A DNA stretch of 64,000 nt, taken from contig NZ_JASZYT010000003.1 of assembly GCF_030316765.1 (NCBI RefSeq), forward strand, positions 1 to 64,000, given 5' to 3'. Position numbers and translations under genes: made by a program. Below, in pieces: positions 17,925 to 26,579 of this stretch; position 1 is the first letter of the stretch, and the number at the start of each line of letters is the position of its first letter. Under the pieces are notes generated by a model, which saw nothing but the letters and a program-made list of their open reading frames with translations, was not told the DNA's origin and did no database searches. Source of the DNA: Variovorax saccharolyticus (GTDB lineage Bacteria; Pseudomonadota; Gammaproteobacteria; Burkholderiales; Burkholderiaceae_C).

Positions 17925-18933
17925 TGTTGCGTGCCTCCTGCGCGACCGCGCCCGTGGGGGCCGCGTCGGCCGCCTTCGCGGCATTCGCCGCATCCGCGCG
18001 CTGGGCGCGCCGCTTGAGCCAGGTGCCGACGATGCCGTCCGGCAGGAAGATGATCAGCGCGATCAGCACCGGGCCGAACACCACCATGCGGTAGTCCTGC
18101 AGGAACTGCAGGCTCTGCGTCAGCCAGGTGACCAGGAAGGTGCCCAGCAGCGGCCCGAGCAAGGTGCCGATGCCGCCGACCAGCACGAACATCACGAGAT
18201 CGAAGGTCACGGCCTCGCTCGCCAGGTCGGGCCCGAGGAAGCGCACCTGCCCCGCATACAGCGCACCAGCGAAGCCCGCGTAGACCACCGACAGCACGAA
18301 GGACAGGGTCTTGGTGCGCATCAGGTCGATGCCCAGCGCCTCGGCCAGGTCGTCGCTGTTGCGCACCGCCATGAAGCTGCGGCCCAGCAGCGAGCGCACG
18401 ATGCGCGACATGATCCAAAGGCCGAGCACCAGGAAGGCCAGCACCAGGTAGTACTGCGCCAGCGGCGTGCCGAACTGCAGCGGGCCGATGCCGGTCGGCG
18501 CCGGGATGCCCATGATGCCCACCGGCCCGTGGGTCAGGCTCTCCCACTTCTCGATCAGCAGGAACATGATGTAGCTCACGCACAGCGTGAAGATCGAGAA
18601 GTAGTGGCCGCGCAGCCGCAGCGACAGCAGGCCGATGAAGAAGCCCAGCACCGCGGTCATGAGGCCGGCGGCCAGGAAGGCGATCCAGAAAGGCACGTGG
18701 TGGTCGACCGTGAGGATGCCCACCGTGTAGGCGCCGACGGCCATGAAGGCGCCGTGCGCGAGGTTGAACTGCCCCGTGTAGCCCGTGATCAGGTTGAGCC
18801 CGAGCGCCGCGATCGCCATGATGAAGGCCTGCGTCGCCACCGAGATCAGGTAGTTGTTCTGCGCGAACAGCGGGAACGCGAGCGCCGCCACGGCCAGCAG
18901 CGTCCAGCCGGTCTTTCCTTGCAGCCAGTTCAT
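17917..18933 (-). CDS. livM: Branched-chain amino acid-type ABC transporter permease LivM
   Basis: This 338-aa inner-membrane permease has about nine to ten hydrophobic segments. The LivM hallmark LNLITGYTGQFNLAHGAFMA lies near residue 45. The C-terminal tail after the last membrane segment is charged and Ala-rich. Its ATG overlaps the livH stop as ATGA, and its 3' end overlaps livG, so the subunits are translationally coupled. Confidence 0.94.
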   Translation of the reverse strand: MNWLQGKTGWTLLAVAALAFPLFAQNNYLISVATQAFIMAIAALGLNLITGYTGQFNLAHGAFMAVGAYTVGILTVDHHVPFWIAFLAAGLMTAVLGFFIGLLSLRLRGHYFSIFTLCVSYIMFLLIEKWESLTHGPVGIMGIPAPTGIGPLQFGTPLAQYYLVLAFLVLGLWIMSRIVRSLLGRSFMAVRNSDDLAEALGIDLMRTKTLSFVLSVVYAGFAGALYAGQVRFLGPDLASEAVTFDLVMFVLVGGIGTLLGPLLGTFLVTWLTQSLQFLQDYRMVVFGPVLIALIIFLPDGIVGTWLKRRAQRADAANAAKAADAAPTGAVAQEARNNA

Positions 18934-19793
18934 CAGCGTGCTCCCTTCGCGGTGAACAGGCCCTGCGGGCGGAACGACAGGATCACCACCAGCAGCACGA
19001 AGGCGATGATGTCCTTGTAGTCGGTCGAGAAGTAGAAGCCGCCGAAGCTCTCGGCCATGCCGATGATCAGGCCGCCGACGATCGCGCCCGGGAAGCTGCC
19101 CATGCCGCCGAGGATGATGATCACGAAGGCCTTGGTGATGACCAGGTTTCCCATCGCCGGATACACCAGGTTGATCGGCGCATAGAGCACCGCGGCGATC
19201 GCGGCCAGCGCGCCCGAGATCGCGAACACCAGCAGGGTGACGCGCGTGGCGTCGATGCCCACCAGCGCGGCGCCGTCGCGGTTCTGCGCCATCGCGATGA
19301 TGGTCGAACCGACCACCGTGTGGTTCAGGAACAGGTGCAGCAGCACCATGAGCCCGAAGGCGCCGGCAATGATCAGGAGGCGCTGCAGCGGCGCGGTCAG
19401 GCCGAAGACCTCGACGATCTGGCCGTAGGGCGTCGGCATGCGATGGAAGTCGGCGCCGAACAGCGCCTGGGCGCCGGCCTCCAGGAACAGCAGCACGCCG
19501 ATGGCCGCGATCATGTCGTGCAGCTCGGGCGCGTTGCGCAGCGGATGGAACACCAGCCGCTGCGTCAGCATCGAGATCGCCGCCACGATGGCCGCGGCCC
19601 CGGCCATCGCGAGCCAGTAGTTGAGCCCCAGCTTGGCCATCAGGTAGTAGCCCGCGAAGGCACCCGACATGTAGAACGCGCCATGGGCGAAGTTCGGCAC
19701 GTGCAGGATGCCGTAGACCAGCGTCAGGCCCAGCGCCACCAGGCTGTAGACGCCTCCGACGGTCAGGCCGTTCAGGAGTTGCTGAAAGAACAT
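18933..19793 (-). CDS. livH: Branched-chain amino acid-type ABC transporter permease LivH
   Basis: This 286-aa inner-membrane permease is the first gene of the liv-type operon. Typical motifs are the N-terminal LLNGLTVGGVYSLVALGLTL and the GILHVPNFAHGAFYM loop, with the C-terminal FRPQGLF sequence. I chose the ATG at 19793 (MFFQQLLNG), because the longer frame to 19841 adds an atypical basic leader. The 178-bp gap to 19971 should contain both the operon promoter and that of the divergent enzyme gene; I see no strong consensus. Confidence 0.94.
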   Translation of the reverse strand: MFFQQLLNGLTVGGVYSLVALGLTLVYGILHVPNFAHGAFYMSGAFAGYYLMAKLGLNYWLAMAGAAAIVAAISMLTQRLVFHPLRNAPELHDMIAAIGVLLFLEAGAQALFGADFHRMPTPYGQIVEVFGLTAPLQRLLIIAGAFGLMVLLHLFLNHTVVGSTIIAMAQNRDGAALVGIDATRVTLLVFAISGALAAIAAVLYAPINLVYPAMGNLVITKAFVIIILGGMGSFPGAIVGGLIIGMAESFGGFYFSTDYKDIIAFVLLVVILSFRPQGLFTAKGAR

Positions 19794-19971
19794 TTCCACA
19801 TGAATCCTTGGTTGACCCCGGCGATGCAGCCCCGGCGGCATCGGACGCGCCGGGCCATTGTGGAAGCGGGGGCGACGGCGACGCCTAAGGTTTCTCCGGA
19901 GGCGGCGTCGCCTTGGAGACTCGCACTCCTACCGGCCGGTAGGGTGCAGAATGCGGCGCCTGGAGGTTTCC

Positions 19972-20805
19972 ATGACACGCACCATCGCCCAGAAACGCGC
20001 CGACTTCCGCTCGCTCCATGCCGCGGGCTGCTTCGTGCTCCCGAACCCCTGGGACATCGGCAGCGCACGCTACCTCGAAGGCCTCGGCTTCAAGGCCCTG
20101 GCGACCACCAGTTCGGGCTGCGCCTGGTCGCTGGGCCGGCCCGACGGAGCGCTGTCGCGCGAGACCGTCCTGGCCCATCTGCGCGCCATCGTGGCGGCCA
20201 CCGACCTGCCCGTGAATGCCGACTTCGAGAGCGGCTTCGCCGCCGATCGGACAGGCGTTGCGCAGAGTGTCCGGATGGCGATCGACACCGGCGTGGCCGG
20301 TCTGTCGATCGAGGATTCGACCGGCGATCCCGCCGAGCCGCTGCACGACATCGATATCGCGGTCGCGCGCCTGCGCGCGGCCCGCGCCGCCATCGACGAA
20401 GCCGGCGGCGACGTGCTGCTGATCGGGCGGGCCGAGAACTTCTTCGCCGGCCGGCCCGACCTCGACGACGCGATCGCCCGGCTCAGGGCCTACGCCGAGG
20501 CCGGCGCCGATTGCCTCTACGCGCCGGGCATCCGCAGCCGCGAGCAGATCGCGGCGGTGGTCGCCGCGGTGGCGCCGAAGCCGGTCAATCTGCTGGTCGG
20601 CTCGACCAGCGAGCTCACGATGAAGGACATCGAGGCGCTCGGCGTGCGGCGTGTCAGCGTCGGCGGCGCCCTCGCGCGTGCGGCGTGGGGAGGGTTCATG
20701 CGCGCTGCGCGCGGCATCGCCGACGAGGGCCGCTTCGACGGCTTCGCGGATGCGGCGGCGGGCAATGAGCTCAATGGCTTGTTCAAGGGCGGCGCAGGCG
20801 CCTGA
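19972..20805 (+). CDS. Isocitrate lyase/PEP mutase-family protein
   Basis: This 277-aa TIM-barrel enzyme of the PEP mutase/ICL superfamily carries PNPWDIGSARYLE, the NADFESGF loop (metal-binding acidic residues) and LLIGRAENFF. It lacks the KKCGH catalytic motif of true isocitrate lyase, so a C-C or P-C bond lyase or mutase acting on 2-oxo or 2-methyl-malate-like acids is more likely. The ATG at 19972 has TGGAGG upstream. The long upstream extension is Arg-rich and was discarded. It is divergent from livH. The substrate is unknown. Confidence 0.82.
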   Translation: MTRTIAQKRADFRSLHAAGCFVLPNPWDIGSARYLEGLGFKALATTSSGCAWSLGRPDGALSRETVLAHLRAIVAATDLPVNADFESGFAADRTGVAQSVRMAIDTGVAGLSIEDSTGDPAEPLHDIDIAVARLRAARAAIDEAGGDVLLIGRAENFFAGRPDLDDAIARLRAYAEAGADCLYAPGIRSREQIAAVVAAVAPKPVNLLVGSTSELTMKDIEALGVRRVSVGGALARAAWGGFMRAARGIADEGRFDGFADAAAGNELNGLFKGGAGA

Positions 20806-20861
20806 GGGCTATCGAGCGGCGGCGCCCTTCAGCATTCTCCGAGGCTGCCGATAAGGTTCTC

Positions 20862-21071
20862 ATGAACACCTATCCCACCTCCAGCCAGGCGACAGGCGTC
20901 GCCCGCACCCTCAGCAAACGCACGCCCTGCACCATCGTGGTTTACCAGACCGCGGAGCGGGAGTTCGTCACGGCCCGCTCGAACGACCGGGTCAGCGGCT
21001 TGATCCAGGGCGTCTACCGCGACGGCTACCTGCTGCCGCCGGCGTATCGGGCTGAGCCGATCAGGCGGTGA
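20862..21071 (+). CDS. Small hypothetical protein (69 aa)
   Basis: I do not recognise this 69-aa product. It has an AAGG Shine-Dalgarno and an ATG 56 bp after the PEP mutase-type gene. The central segment TIVVYQTAEREFVTARSNDRV looks like a small beta-strand-rich fold, and there is no signal peptide or membrane segment. It ends inside the convergent VOC gene (11-bp overlap). It is probably real from its spacing and non-shadow composition, but it has no assigned function. Confidence 0.5.
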   Translation: MNTYPTSSQATGVARTLSKRTPCTIVVYQTAEREFVTARSNDRVSGLIQGVYRDGYLLPPAYRAEPIRR

Positions 21072-21450
21072 TCTCCACCCGGTTGCCATCCGGATCGAGC
21101 ACCACGCTCTCGTAGTAGCCGTCACCGGTCCTGCGCGGCCCGTCGAGCACCGGATAGCCGTCGGCCTTCAGGCGCTGCGTCAGTTCGTCGACCGCTTCCT
21201 CGGAGCCCAGCGACACTGCGAAATGCGTCAGGCCCATGCGCTGGGCGCCGGCTTCGATGGCGACCGGACTCAGCGTGCTGGTCGTCATGGCCTCGATCCG
21301 CGCGCCGTCCCCGAAACTCAGGAAGCAGGACGCGAAGCCCTTGGCCGGATTGACATAGCCGCTGCCCGCCGCAGCGCCGAAGTAGGCTACATAGAAGCGC
21401 TTGAAGCGCTCGAGGTCCTGGGTCCAGAGGGCAATGTGTTCGATGCGCAT
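21061..21450 (-). CDS. VOC (glyoxalase/bleomycin-resistance) superfamily protein
   Basis: This 129-aa protein consists of two beta-alpha-beta-beta-beta modules. It opens with MRIEHIALWTQDLERFKRFY, shows a His in LTHFAVSLGS, and ends with VVLDPDGNRVEITA. His (IEHIALW), Glu (VEIT) and the second His (THFAV) are placed as the metal ligands of the fold. Such small VOC proteins include lactoylglutathione lyases, isomerases and resistance proteins; the exact reaction cannot be decided. Confidence 0.85.
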   Translation of the reverse strand: MRIEHIALWTQDLERFKRFYVAYFGAAAGSGYVNPAKGFASCFLSFGDGARIEAMTTSTLSPVAIEAGAQRMGLTHFAVSLGSEEAVDELTQRLKADGYPVLDGPRRTGDGYYESVVLDPDGNRVEITA

Positions 21451-21477
21451 GGGTCGCTCCGATTGAGGTCCACGGCA

Positions 21478-21602
21478 TTTTGCATCGGAGCCTGCCGTGG
21501 CGGCCGATTGCGCCTGGAGCGCCGATCACCTCATGGTCGCCCCTCCCGCAAGGAGGGGGTCTGAAATGGCTCCGATCTCTATGGTCGGGGGCTGATGCAA
21601 AA
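21478..21602. repeat. Interrupted long inverted repeat with internal hairpin
   Basis: TTTTGCATCGGAGCC (21478-21492) is complementary to GGCTCCGAT (21568-21576) plus GATGCAAAA (21594-21602), with a 17-bp insertion splitting the right arm. Between them lies a CCCCTCC/GGAGGGG stem (about 21541-21557). The right arm reaches the first possible ATG of the PsiE-like ORF (21595). It fills most of the 207-bp gap between the VOC gene and that gene. It could be a remnant of a short mobile element or a leader structure. Confidence 0.5.
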
Positions 21603-21657
21603 CCTGCGGCATCCCGCTTGCATCGAACGCCTTGCGACCCTTTTTTTGACCATACGA

Positions 21658-22155
21658 ATGACTTTACAACCCTCTCACTCAACAGACGCCTCAGCAAGGA
21701 GCTCGTCGACCCCACAGGAGCAGAAGCTCACTGCCCAAGTCACCAAAGGGTTCGAGAAATGCGTCCTGGTGGCGGCTCAGATCCTTTTGATGGCGGTGAT
21801 CCTGGCGATGGTCGTCCAGCTGTGGCTCATGTTCGGGTCTGCGATCGCCAGTCAATTGAGCAGCATCGATTCGGTCCCGGAACTCATGAAGTCGGTGCAA
21901 ACGGCCTTCTCCGGCGTACTGCTCATCATTCTTGGGCTCGAGCTCATGGAAACACTGCGGGTGTATTTCAAATCCCACCGCATCAGACTGGAAACCATCC
22001 TGGCCGTGGCCATCATCGCCGTCGGCCGCCATGTCATCAATCTGGATGTCGAGCACATGGCCGGCAGTTCGCTCTTCGGCATAGCCGCCATCGTGCTGGC
22101 GCTGGCAGGCGGATTCGTCCTGGTTCGATACAAGGCGTCACCTTCGAGGGACTGA
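21658..22155 (+). CDS. PsiE-like (phosphate-starvation-inducible E family) membrane protein
   Basis: This inner-membrane protein of about 165 aa has four hydrophobic segments. The first (about residues 32-55) contains LLMAVILAMVVQLWLMF, and the central motif LELMETLRVYFKSHRIRLETIL is typical of PsiE proteins. The function of the family is unknown; the name comes from phosphate-starvation expression. The ATG at 21658 is my choice because the in-frame ATG at 21595 lies within an inverted repeat, but neither has a clear Shine-Dalgarno. Base composition is slightly less GC-rich than in its neighbours. Confidence 0.7.
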   Translation: MTLQPSHSTDASARSSSTPQEQKLTAQVTKGFEKCVLVAAQILLMAVILAMVVQLWLMFGSAIASQLSSIDSVPELMKSVQTAFSGVLLIILGLELMETLRVYFKSHRIRLETILAVAIIAVGRHVINLDVEHMAGSSLFGIAAIVLALAGGFVLVRYKASPSRD

Positions 22156-22185
22156 CTCCATCGCAGGCCTTCGCGCTCGGGGCGT

Positions 22186-23691
22186 TCACCAGAAGCCGAG
22201 AACCTTCCACCAGACGCTGCCCACCACCGCGAAGATCAGCAGGTTCACCACGCACATCACGAAACCGACCCGCCACCAGGTTCCCATGGTGACAAAACCG
22301 CTGCCGAAGATGATCGGCGAGGTGCCGGTCGCATAGTGCGTCAGCGTCATCATGATCGACGAGCCGGCGGCCATCATCAGCATGAAGGGCACGACGAACT
22401 CCGGCGGAATCAGCCGCACCCCGACCGTCAGGAAGGCCAGCATCATCGCGCTGATGTGCGCCGTCGTGCTGGCGAACAGGTAGTGCGAAAAGACGAAGAC
22501 CAGCACCAGGATCGCGGCGGTGCCGCCCCAGCCGACGCCGCTGGCCTCGATGGCTTCGCTCATGCCCGCCGAGAACCACGTGATCACGCCTTGCTTGTTC
22601 AGTTGCTCGGCCAGCATGATCAGCGCACCGAACCAGATCAAGGTGTCCCAGGCACTCTTCTCGGACAGCACGTCGTCCCAGTCGATGGTGCCGGTGATGA
22701 TCAGCACGAACAGGCCGACGAAGGCGACCACCGTGGGATCCAGCTTGAGCGCCGGGCCGAACAGCAGGGCCGGCACGTCGGCCCACAGCAGCAGCAGCAG
22801 CAGGAAGGTCCCCAGCATGACCTTTTCCTTCGGCGATACGGGCCCCATCTTCGCCACTTCGTCGTGAGCGTACTGCACCGCATTGGGCGTGGCCTTCAGC
22901 TGCGGAGGCGCCAGCAGATAGATGACCAGCGGCATCACCAGCATGCACAGCAGGCCAGGCAGCAGCATGCACAGCGCCCAGCTCGTCCAGGTCAGGTGCA
23001 GGCTCTGGTTCGTCGCCTTGGCGATGTAGTCCACCACCAGCGGGTTCGGGGCGGTGGCGGTCACGAACATCGCCGAGGTGATCGGGTTGGCGTGGTAGTT
23101 GACCAGTGCCAGGTAGGTGCCGACCTTGCCCTCGGTGCCCTTGGCCGGGTCCGAATCGAAGGTGTTGGCGATCGACTTCATGATCGGATGCACGATGCCG
23201 CCGCCACGCGCGGTATTGCTCGGCGTGAACGGCGCCAACACCAGTTCGCAGATGGCCAACCCGTAGCCGATTCCTATCGTGCGTTTCCCCATCAGGGAGA
23301 TGAACATCAAGCCGATGCGGGTGCCCAGGCCGGTCTTCTTCAGGCCACGGGAGATCAGGATGGCCACCACGATCAACCAGATGAGCGGACTGTCGAACGC
23401 AGTCAGCGCATCTTCGATCGCCCCCTTGGACGAGGTCGCCGTGACCTGCGAAAGCGAGAGGACCACGATGGCCATCAACGCCATCACGCCGATCGGCATG
23501 ACCTTCAGGATGATCGCGACGATGGTTGTCAGGAAGATGGCCACCAGGCCCCAGGCCTTGGGCTGGAGCCCCTCTGGAACGGGCCAGAGCAGCAGGGTGA
23601 CCAGGATGACTGTCGTGATCAGCGCCGGCCCCAGCCGGAACGGGACCACGCTGTTGAAGTAGCGGAACGCCGATTTCAGACGGGTGAGCAT
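22186..23691 (-). CDS. DASS-family divalent anion:sodium symporter (di/tricarboxylate type)
   Basis: This 501-aa inner-membrane carrier has about twelve to fourteen hydrophobic segments. The substrate/sodium-site motif is APFTPSNTARGGG in the first half. The second-half counterpart lies around MMTLTHYATGTSPIIFGSGF. This is the CitT/TtdT/SodiT layout for citrate, tartrate, succinate or 2-oxoglutarate transport. It converges with the PsiE-like gene (30-bp gap). No regulator or catabolic enzyme adjoins it, so the substrate is undetermined. Confidence 0.9.
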   Translation of the reverse strand: MLTRLKSAFRYFNSVVPFRLGPALITTVILVTLLLWPVPEGLQPKAWGLVAIFLTTIVAIILKVMPIGVMALMAIVVLSLSQVTATSSKGAIEDALTAFDSPLIWLIVVAILISRGLKKTGLGTRIGLMFISLMGKRTIGIGYGLAICELVLAPFTPSNTARGGGIVHPIMKSIANTFDSDPAKGTEGKVGTYLALVNYHANPITSAMFVTATAPNPLVVDYIAKATNQSLHLTWTSWALCMLLPGLLCMLVMPLVIYLLAPPQLKATPNAVQYAHDEVAKMGPVSPKEKVMLGTFLLLLLLWADVPALLFGPALKLDPTVVAFVGLFVLIITGTIDWDDVLSEKSAWDTLIWFGALIMLAEQLNKQGVITWFSAGMSEAIEASGVGWGGTAAILVLVFVFSHYLFASTTAHISAMMLAFLTVGVRLIPPEFVVPFMLMMAAGSSIMMTLTHYATGTSPIIFGSGFVTMGTWWRVGFVMCVVNLLIFAVVGSVWWKVLGFW

Positions 23692-23716
23692 CCTGCGATC
23701 CTTTCTCGCCCTGCCA

Positions 23717-25072
23717 CTACTCCAACCGCGGCTCCGCCCGCTCCTCGCCCACCGGCGAGGCCGCCTCCGCGATCGCCAGCAGCGCGCTGGCGGTGCGCTC
23801 GGCCGCGCCGCGGTTGGCGTTGGCGAAGGCCAGGGCGGCCTGTGACATCGCCTCGCGGCGCTCGGGGTTCTCGGTCAGCTTGAGCGCCGCCGTGACCGCA
23901 TGCTCCATGTCGGGCACCCGCTGCGAAGCCCCGGCCGCCAGCGACAGTTCGGCGGCTTCCGCGAAGTTGAAGGTCGACGGACCCATGATCACCGGACAGC
24001 CGCAGGCCGCGGCCTCGATCAGGTTCTGCCCGCCCAGCGGCTCGAAACTGCCGCCGAGCAGCGCGACGTCGGCCAGGCCGTAGTACAGCGCCATCTCGCC
24101 GAGCGAGTCGCCGAGCCAGATCTCGGCCTCGGCCGGCGCGCCCGCGGCACTGCGGCGCGCGACCGCGAAGCCGTGCGACTCGACCAGCGCCGCGACCTCG
24201 TCGAAGCGCTGCGGATGCCGCGGCACGATCATCCACTGCACGTCGTGCACCCGCTTGGCGATCGAGCGGACCGCCTCCTGCTCGGGCGGCACCGGCGCCA
24301 GCGCGCCGAAGCGCTTGAGCACCTCGAGCAGCTGCCGCTCCTCGCCGTCGCGCGAACTCGCGAAGACCACGATCGGCCGCGGCAGCTGCGTGCGCAGCTT
24401 GGCCGCCGCGTTGAGCTGCCGCATGTCGGGCGTGGCGTCGAACTTGAGGTTGCCGTAGACACCCGCGACCTTGGCGCCCAGCGACACCAGCCGGTGCGAG
24501 TCGGCCTCGGTCTGGGCCCACACGGCGGCCAGCGCCGAGTAGGCAGGCCGCGCCAGCCAGGCGAGCCGCTCGGCACCGGCCAGCGACTTCTCGTTGAGGC
24601 GCGCATTGGCCAGCACCAGCGGGATGCCGCGCTCGGTGCAGGCGGCGGTCATCTCGGGCCAGACCTCGGTCTCCATCAGCACGCCGATGCGCGGACGGAA
24701 GCGATCGAGAAAGCGGGCCACGGCGCCCGGAGAATCCCAGGGCTGCCAGACCTGCAGGTCGCCGGGCTGAAGCAGCTTGGCGCCCTCCTCGCGGCCGGTC
24801 GCGGTGCCGTTGGTGAGCAGGATCGGAATGCCCGGGTACTGGCGGCGCAGTTCCTCGATCAGGATGCCGGCGGCCCGCGCCTCGCCGAGCGAGACCGCGT
24901 GGATCCAGCACCAGCCGGTGCCGACCGCCTCGGGGCCATAGTGGCCGAAGCGCTCCTCGACCGCATGCGCGTAGCCGGGCTCGGCCACGGCGCGGCGCCG
25001 CAGCTTGCGGCGCACCAGCGGCTGGGCCAGGGTGGTGAAGGCGCCATAGAGGCGCAGCAGCAGGGAACGCAC
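23717..25072 (-). CDS. waaA: 3-deoxy-D-manno-octulosonic acid (Kdo) transferase WaaA
   Basis: WaaA adds Kdo from CMP-Kdo to lipid IVA at the inner face of the inner membrane. The protein has an N-terminal hydrophobic anchor (SLLLRLYGAFTTLAQPL). The GT30 landmarks follow: WIHAVSLGEARAA with the catalytic Glu, LLTNGTATGRE, VLMETEVWPE and the C-terminal LLGGSFEPLGGQN donor-binding loop. No ATG fits. The best start is GTG at 25072, 11 bp after the mutase stop, giving 451 aa, slightly longer than the family average. The open frame continues antisense-like into the mutase gene and was cut there. Confidence 0.92.
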   Translation of the reverse strand: MRSLLLRLYGAFTTLAQPLVRRKLRRRAVAEPGYAHAVEERFGHYGPEAVGTGWCWIHAVSLGEARAAGILIEELRRQYPGIPILLTNGTATGREEGAKLLQPGDLQVWQPWDSPGAVARFLDRFRPRIGVLMETEVWPEMTAACTERGIPLVLANARLNEKSLAGAERLAWLARPAYSALAAVWAQTEADSHRLVSLGAKVAGVYGNLKFDATPDMRQLNAAAKLRTQLPRPIVVFASSRDGEERQLLEVLKRFGALAPVPPEQEAVRSIAKRVHDVQWMIVPRHPQRFDEVAALVESHGFAVARRSAAGAPAEAEIWLGDSLGEMALYYGLADVALLGGSFEPLGGQNLIEAAACGCPVIMGPSTFNFAEAAELSLAAGASQRVPDMEHAVTAALKLTENPERREAMSQAALAFANANRGAAERTASALLAIAEAASPVGEERAEPRLE

Positions 25073-25083
25073 GCTCGTGACGG

Positions 25084-26466
25084 TCAGTGCGCGGCTGCCG
25101 CGAGCTGCGCGTCCGGCTTCGCGCTGCGCAGCAGCGCCAGCATCTCGCCTTCGATGCGATGCAGCGCGGCCTCGGTCTGGCCTTCGAAGCGCAGCACCAG
25201 CACCGGCGTGGTGTTCGATGCCCGCACCAGCCCGAAGCCGTCGGGCCAGTCGACCCGCACGCCGTCGATGGTCGAGACCTGCGCCGGCGGCGCGAACTTC
25301 GCGCTCTTGACCAGCTGGGCGACCACGCTGTGCGGCTCGCCCTCGGCGCAGGCGACGTTGAGCTCGGGCGTCGAGAAGCTGGTCGGCAGCGCGTTGAGCA
25401 CGTCGCTCGCGTCCGGGCTCTTGCTGAGGATCTCGAGCAGCCGGCAGCCGGCATAGGTGCCGTCGTCGAAGCCGAACCAGCGCTCCTTGAAGAAGATGTG
25501 GCCGCTCATCTCGCCGCCCAGCGGCGAATCGATCTCCTTCATCTTGGCCTTGATCAGCGAGTGGCCGGTCTTGTAGATCAGCGGCTGGCCGCCCGCGGCC
25601 GCGATCGCCGGGCCGAGGCGCTGCGAGCACTTGACGTCGTAGACGATGGTGCCGCCCGGCACCCGCGACAGCACGTCCTGCGCGAACAGCATCATCTGGC
25701 GGTCGGGATAGATGTTGCTGCCGTCCTTGGTGACGATGCCCAGTCGGTCGCCGTCGCCGTCGAAGGCCAGGCCGAGCTCGGCATCGCCCGCCTGCAGCGC
25801 GGCGATCAGGTCCTTGAGGTTCTCGGGCTTGCTCGGGTCGGGATGGTGGTTGGGGAAGTTGCCGTCGACTTCGCTGAACAGCTCGGTGACCTCGCAGCCG
25901 ATGGCCCGCAGGATCGCCGGGGCCGAGGCGCCGGCGATGCCGTTGCCCGAATCGACCACGATCTTCAGCGGCCGCGCGAGCTTGATGTCGCCCACGATGC
26001 GCCGGGTGTAGGCCTCGGTGACATCGACCTTGCGCACGCTGCCGCCGCCGGCCAGCGTGGCGCTGCCCGTCTCCATGACCTGGCGCAGGCCCTGGATCTC
26101 GTCGCCGTAGATCGCGCGGCCGGCCAGCACCATCTTGAAGCCGTTGTAGTCCTTCGGGTTGTGGCTGCCGGTGACCTGGATGCCGCTGGTGCACAGCGTG
26201 TGGGCGGCAAAGTAGAGCATCGGCGTGGTGACCGCGCCGACGTCGATCACCTCGATGCCGGTGGCGACCAGGCCCTTGATCAGCGCCTCGGCCAGCGCCG
26301 GCCCCGACAGCCGGCCGTCGCGGCCCACCGCCACGCTCTTCTCGCCGGCCGCGCGCGCGGCGCTGCCGAAGGCCCGGCCGAGCGCCTCCGCGACTTCGGC
26401 GTCGAGCGTGGCGGGCACCACGCCGCGAATGTCGTAGGCCTTGAAGATCGATGCGCTGAGTTGCAT
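25084..26466 (-). CDS. Phosphomannomutase/phosphoglucomutase (AlgC/ManB type)
   Basis: This 460-aa alpha-D-phosphohexomutase supplies sugar-1-phosphates for LPS and exopolysaccharide. Four-domain landmarks are visible: the N-terminal FKAYDIRGVVP, the active-site phosphoserine loop TGSHNPKDYNG, the metal loop FDGDGDRLG, the sugar-specificity loop GGEMSGH and the C-terminal phosphate-binding RASNTTPVLVLRFE. It shares an operon with waaA, which fits envelope biogenesis. It is divergent from the ada-alkA gene with 113 bp between. Confidence 0.94.
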   Translation of the reverse strand: MQLSASIFKAYDIRGVVPATLDAEVAEALGRAFGSAARAAGEKSVAVGRDGRLSGPALAEALIKGLVATGIEVIDVGAVTTPMLYFAAHTLCTSGIQVTGSHNPKDYNGFKMVLAGRAIYGDEIQGLRQVMETGSATLAGGGSVRKVDVTEAYTRRIVGDIKLARPLKIVVDSGNGIAGASAPAILRAIGCEVTELFSEVDGNFPNHHPDPSKPENLKDLIAALQAGDAELGLAFDGDGDRLGIVTKDGSNIYPDRQMMLFAQDVLSRVPGGTIVYDVKCSQRLGPAIAAAGGQPLIYKTGHSLIKAKMKEIDSPLGGEMSGHIFFKERWFGFDDGTYAGCRLLEILSKSPDASDVLNALPTSFSTPELNVACAEGEPHSVVAQLVKSAKFAPPAQVSTIDGVRVDWPDGFGLVRASNTTPVLVLRFEGQTEAALHRIEGEMLALLRSAKPDAQLAAAAH

Positions 26467-26579
26467 GAAAGCTATCCCCTGAAAGTTCCAAAAACGTAGA
26501 ACATTGTAGGCATGGCCCCAGCGGGCCAGATGTCCGAAAACGGCTACTTTCTCTCAAAGTGCGGCCGTATCATCCCCGC

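Noticed and set aside
23717..26557. One 946-residue minus-strand protein joining the mutase region to WaaA
   Set aside because: Only its C-terminal part reads as WaaA; the rest is an out-of-frame shadow of the phosphomannomutase gene. The GTG start at 25072 separates them.
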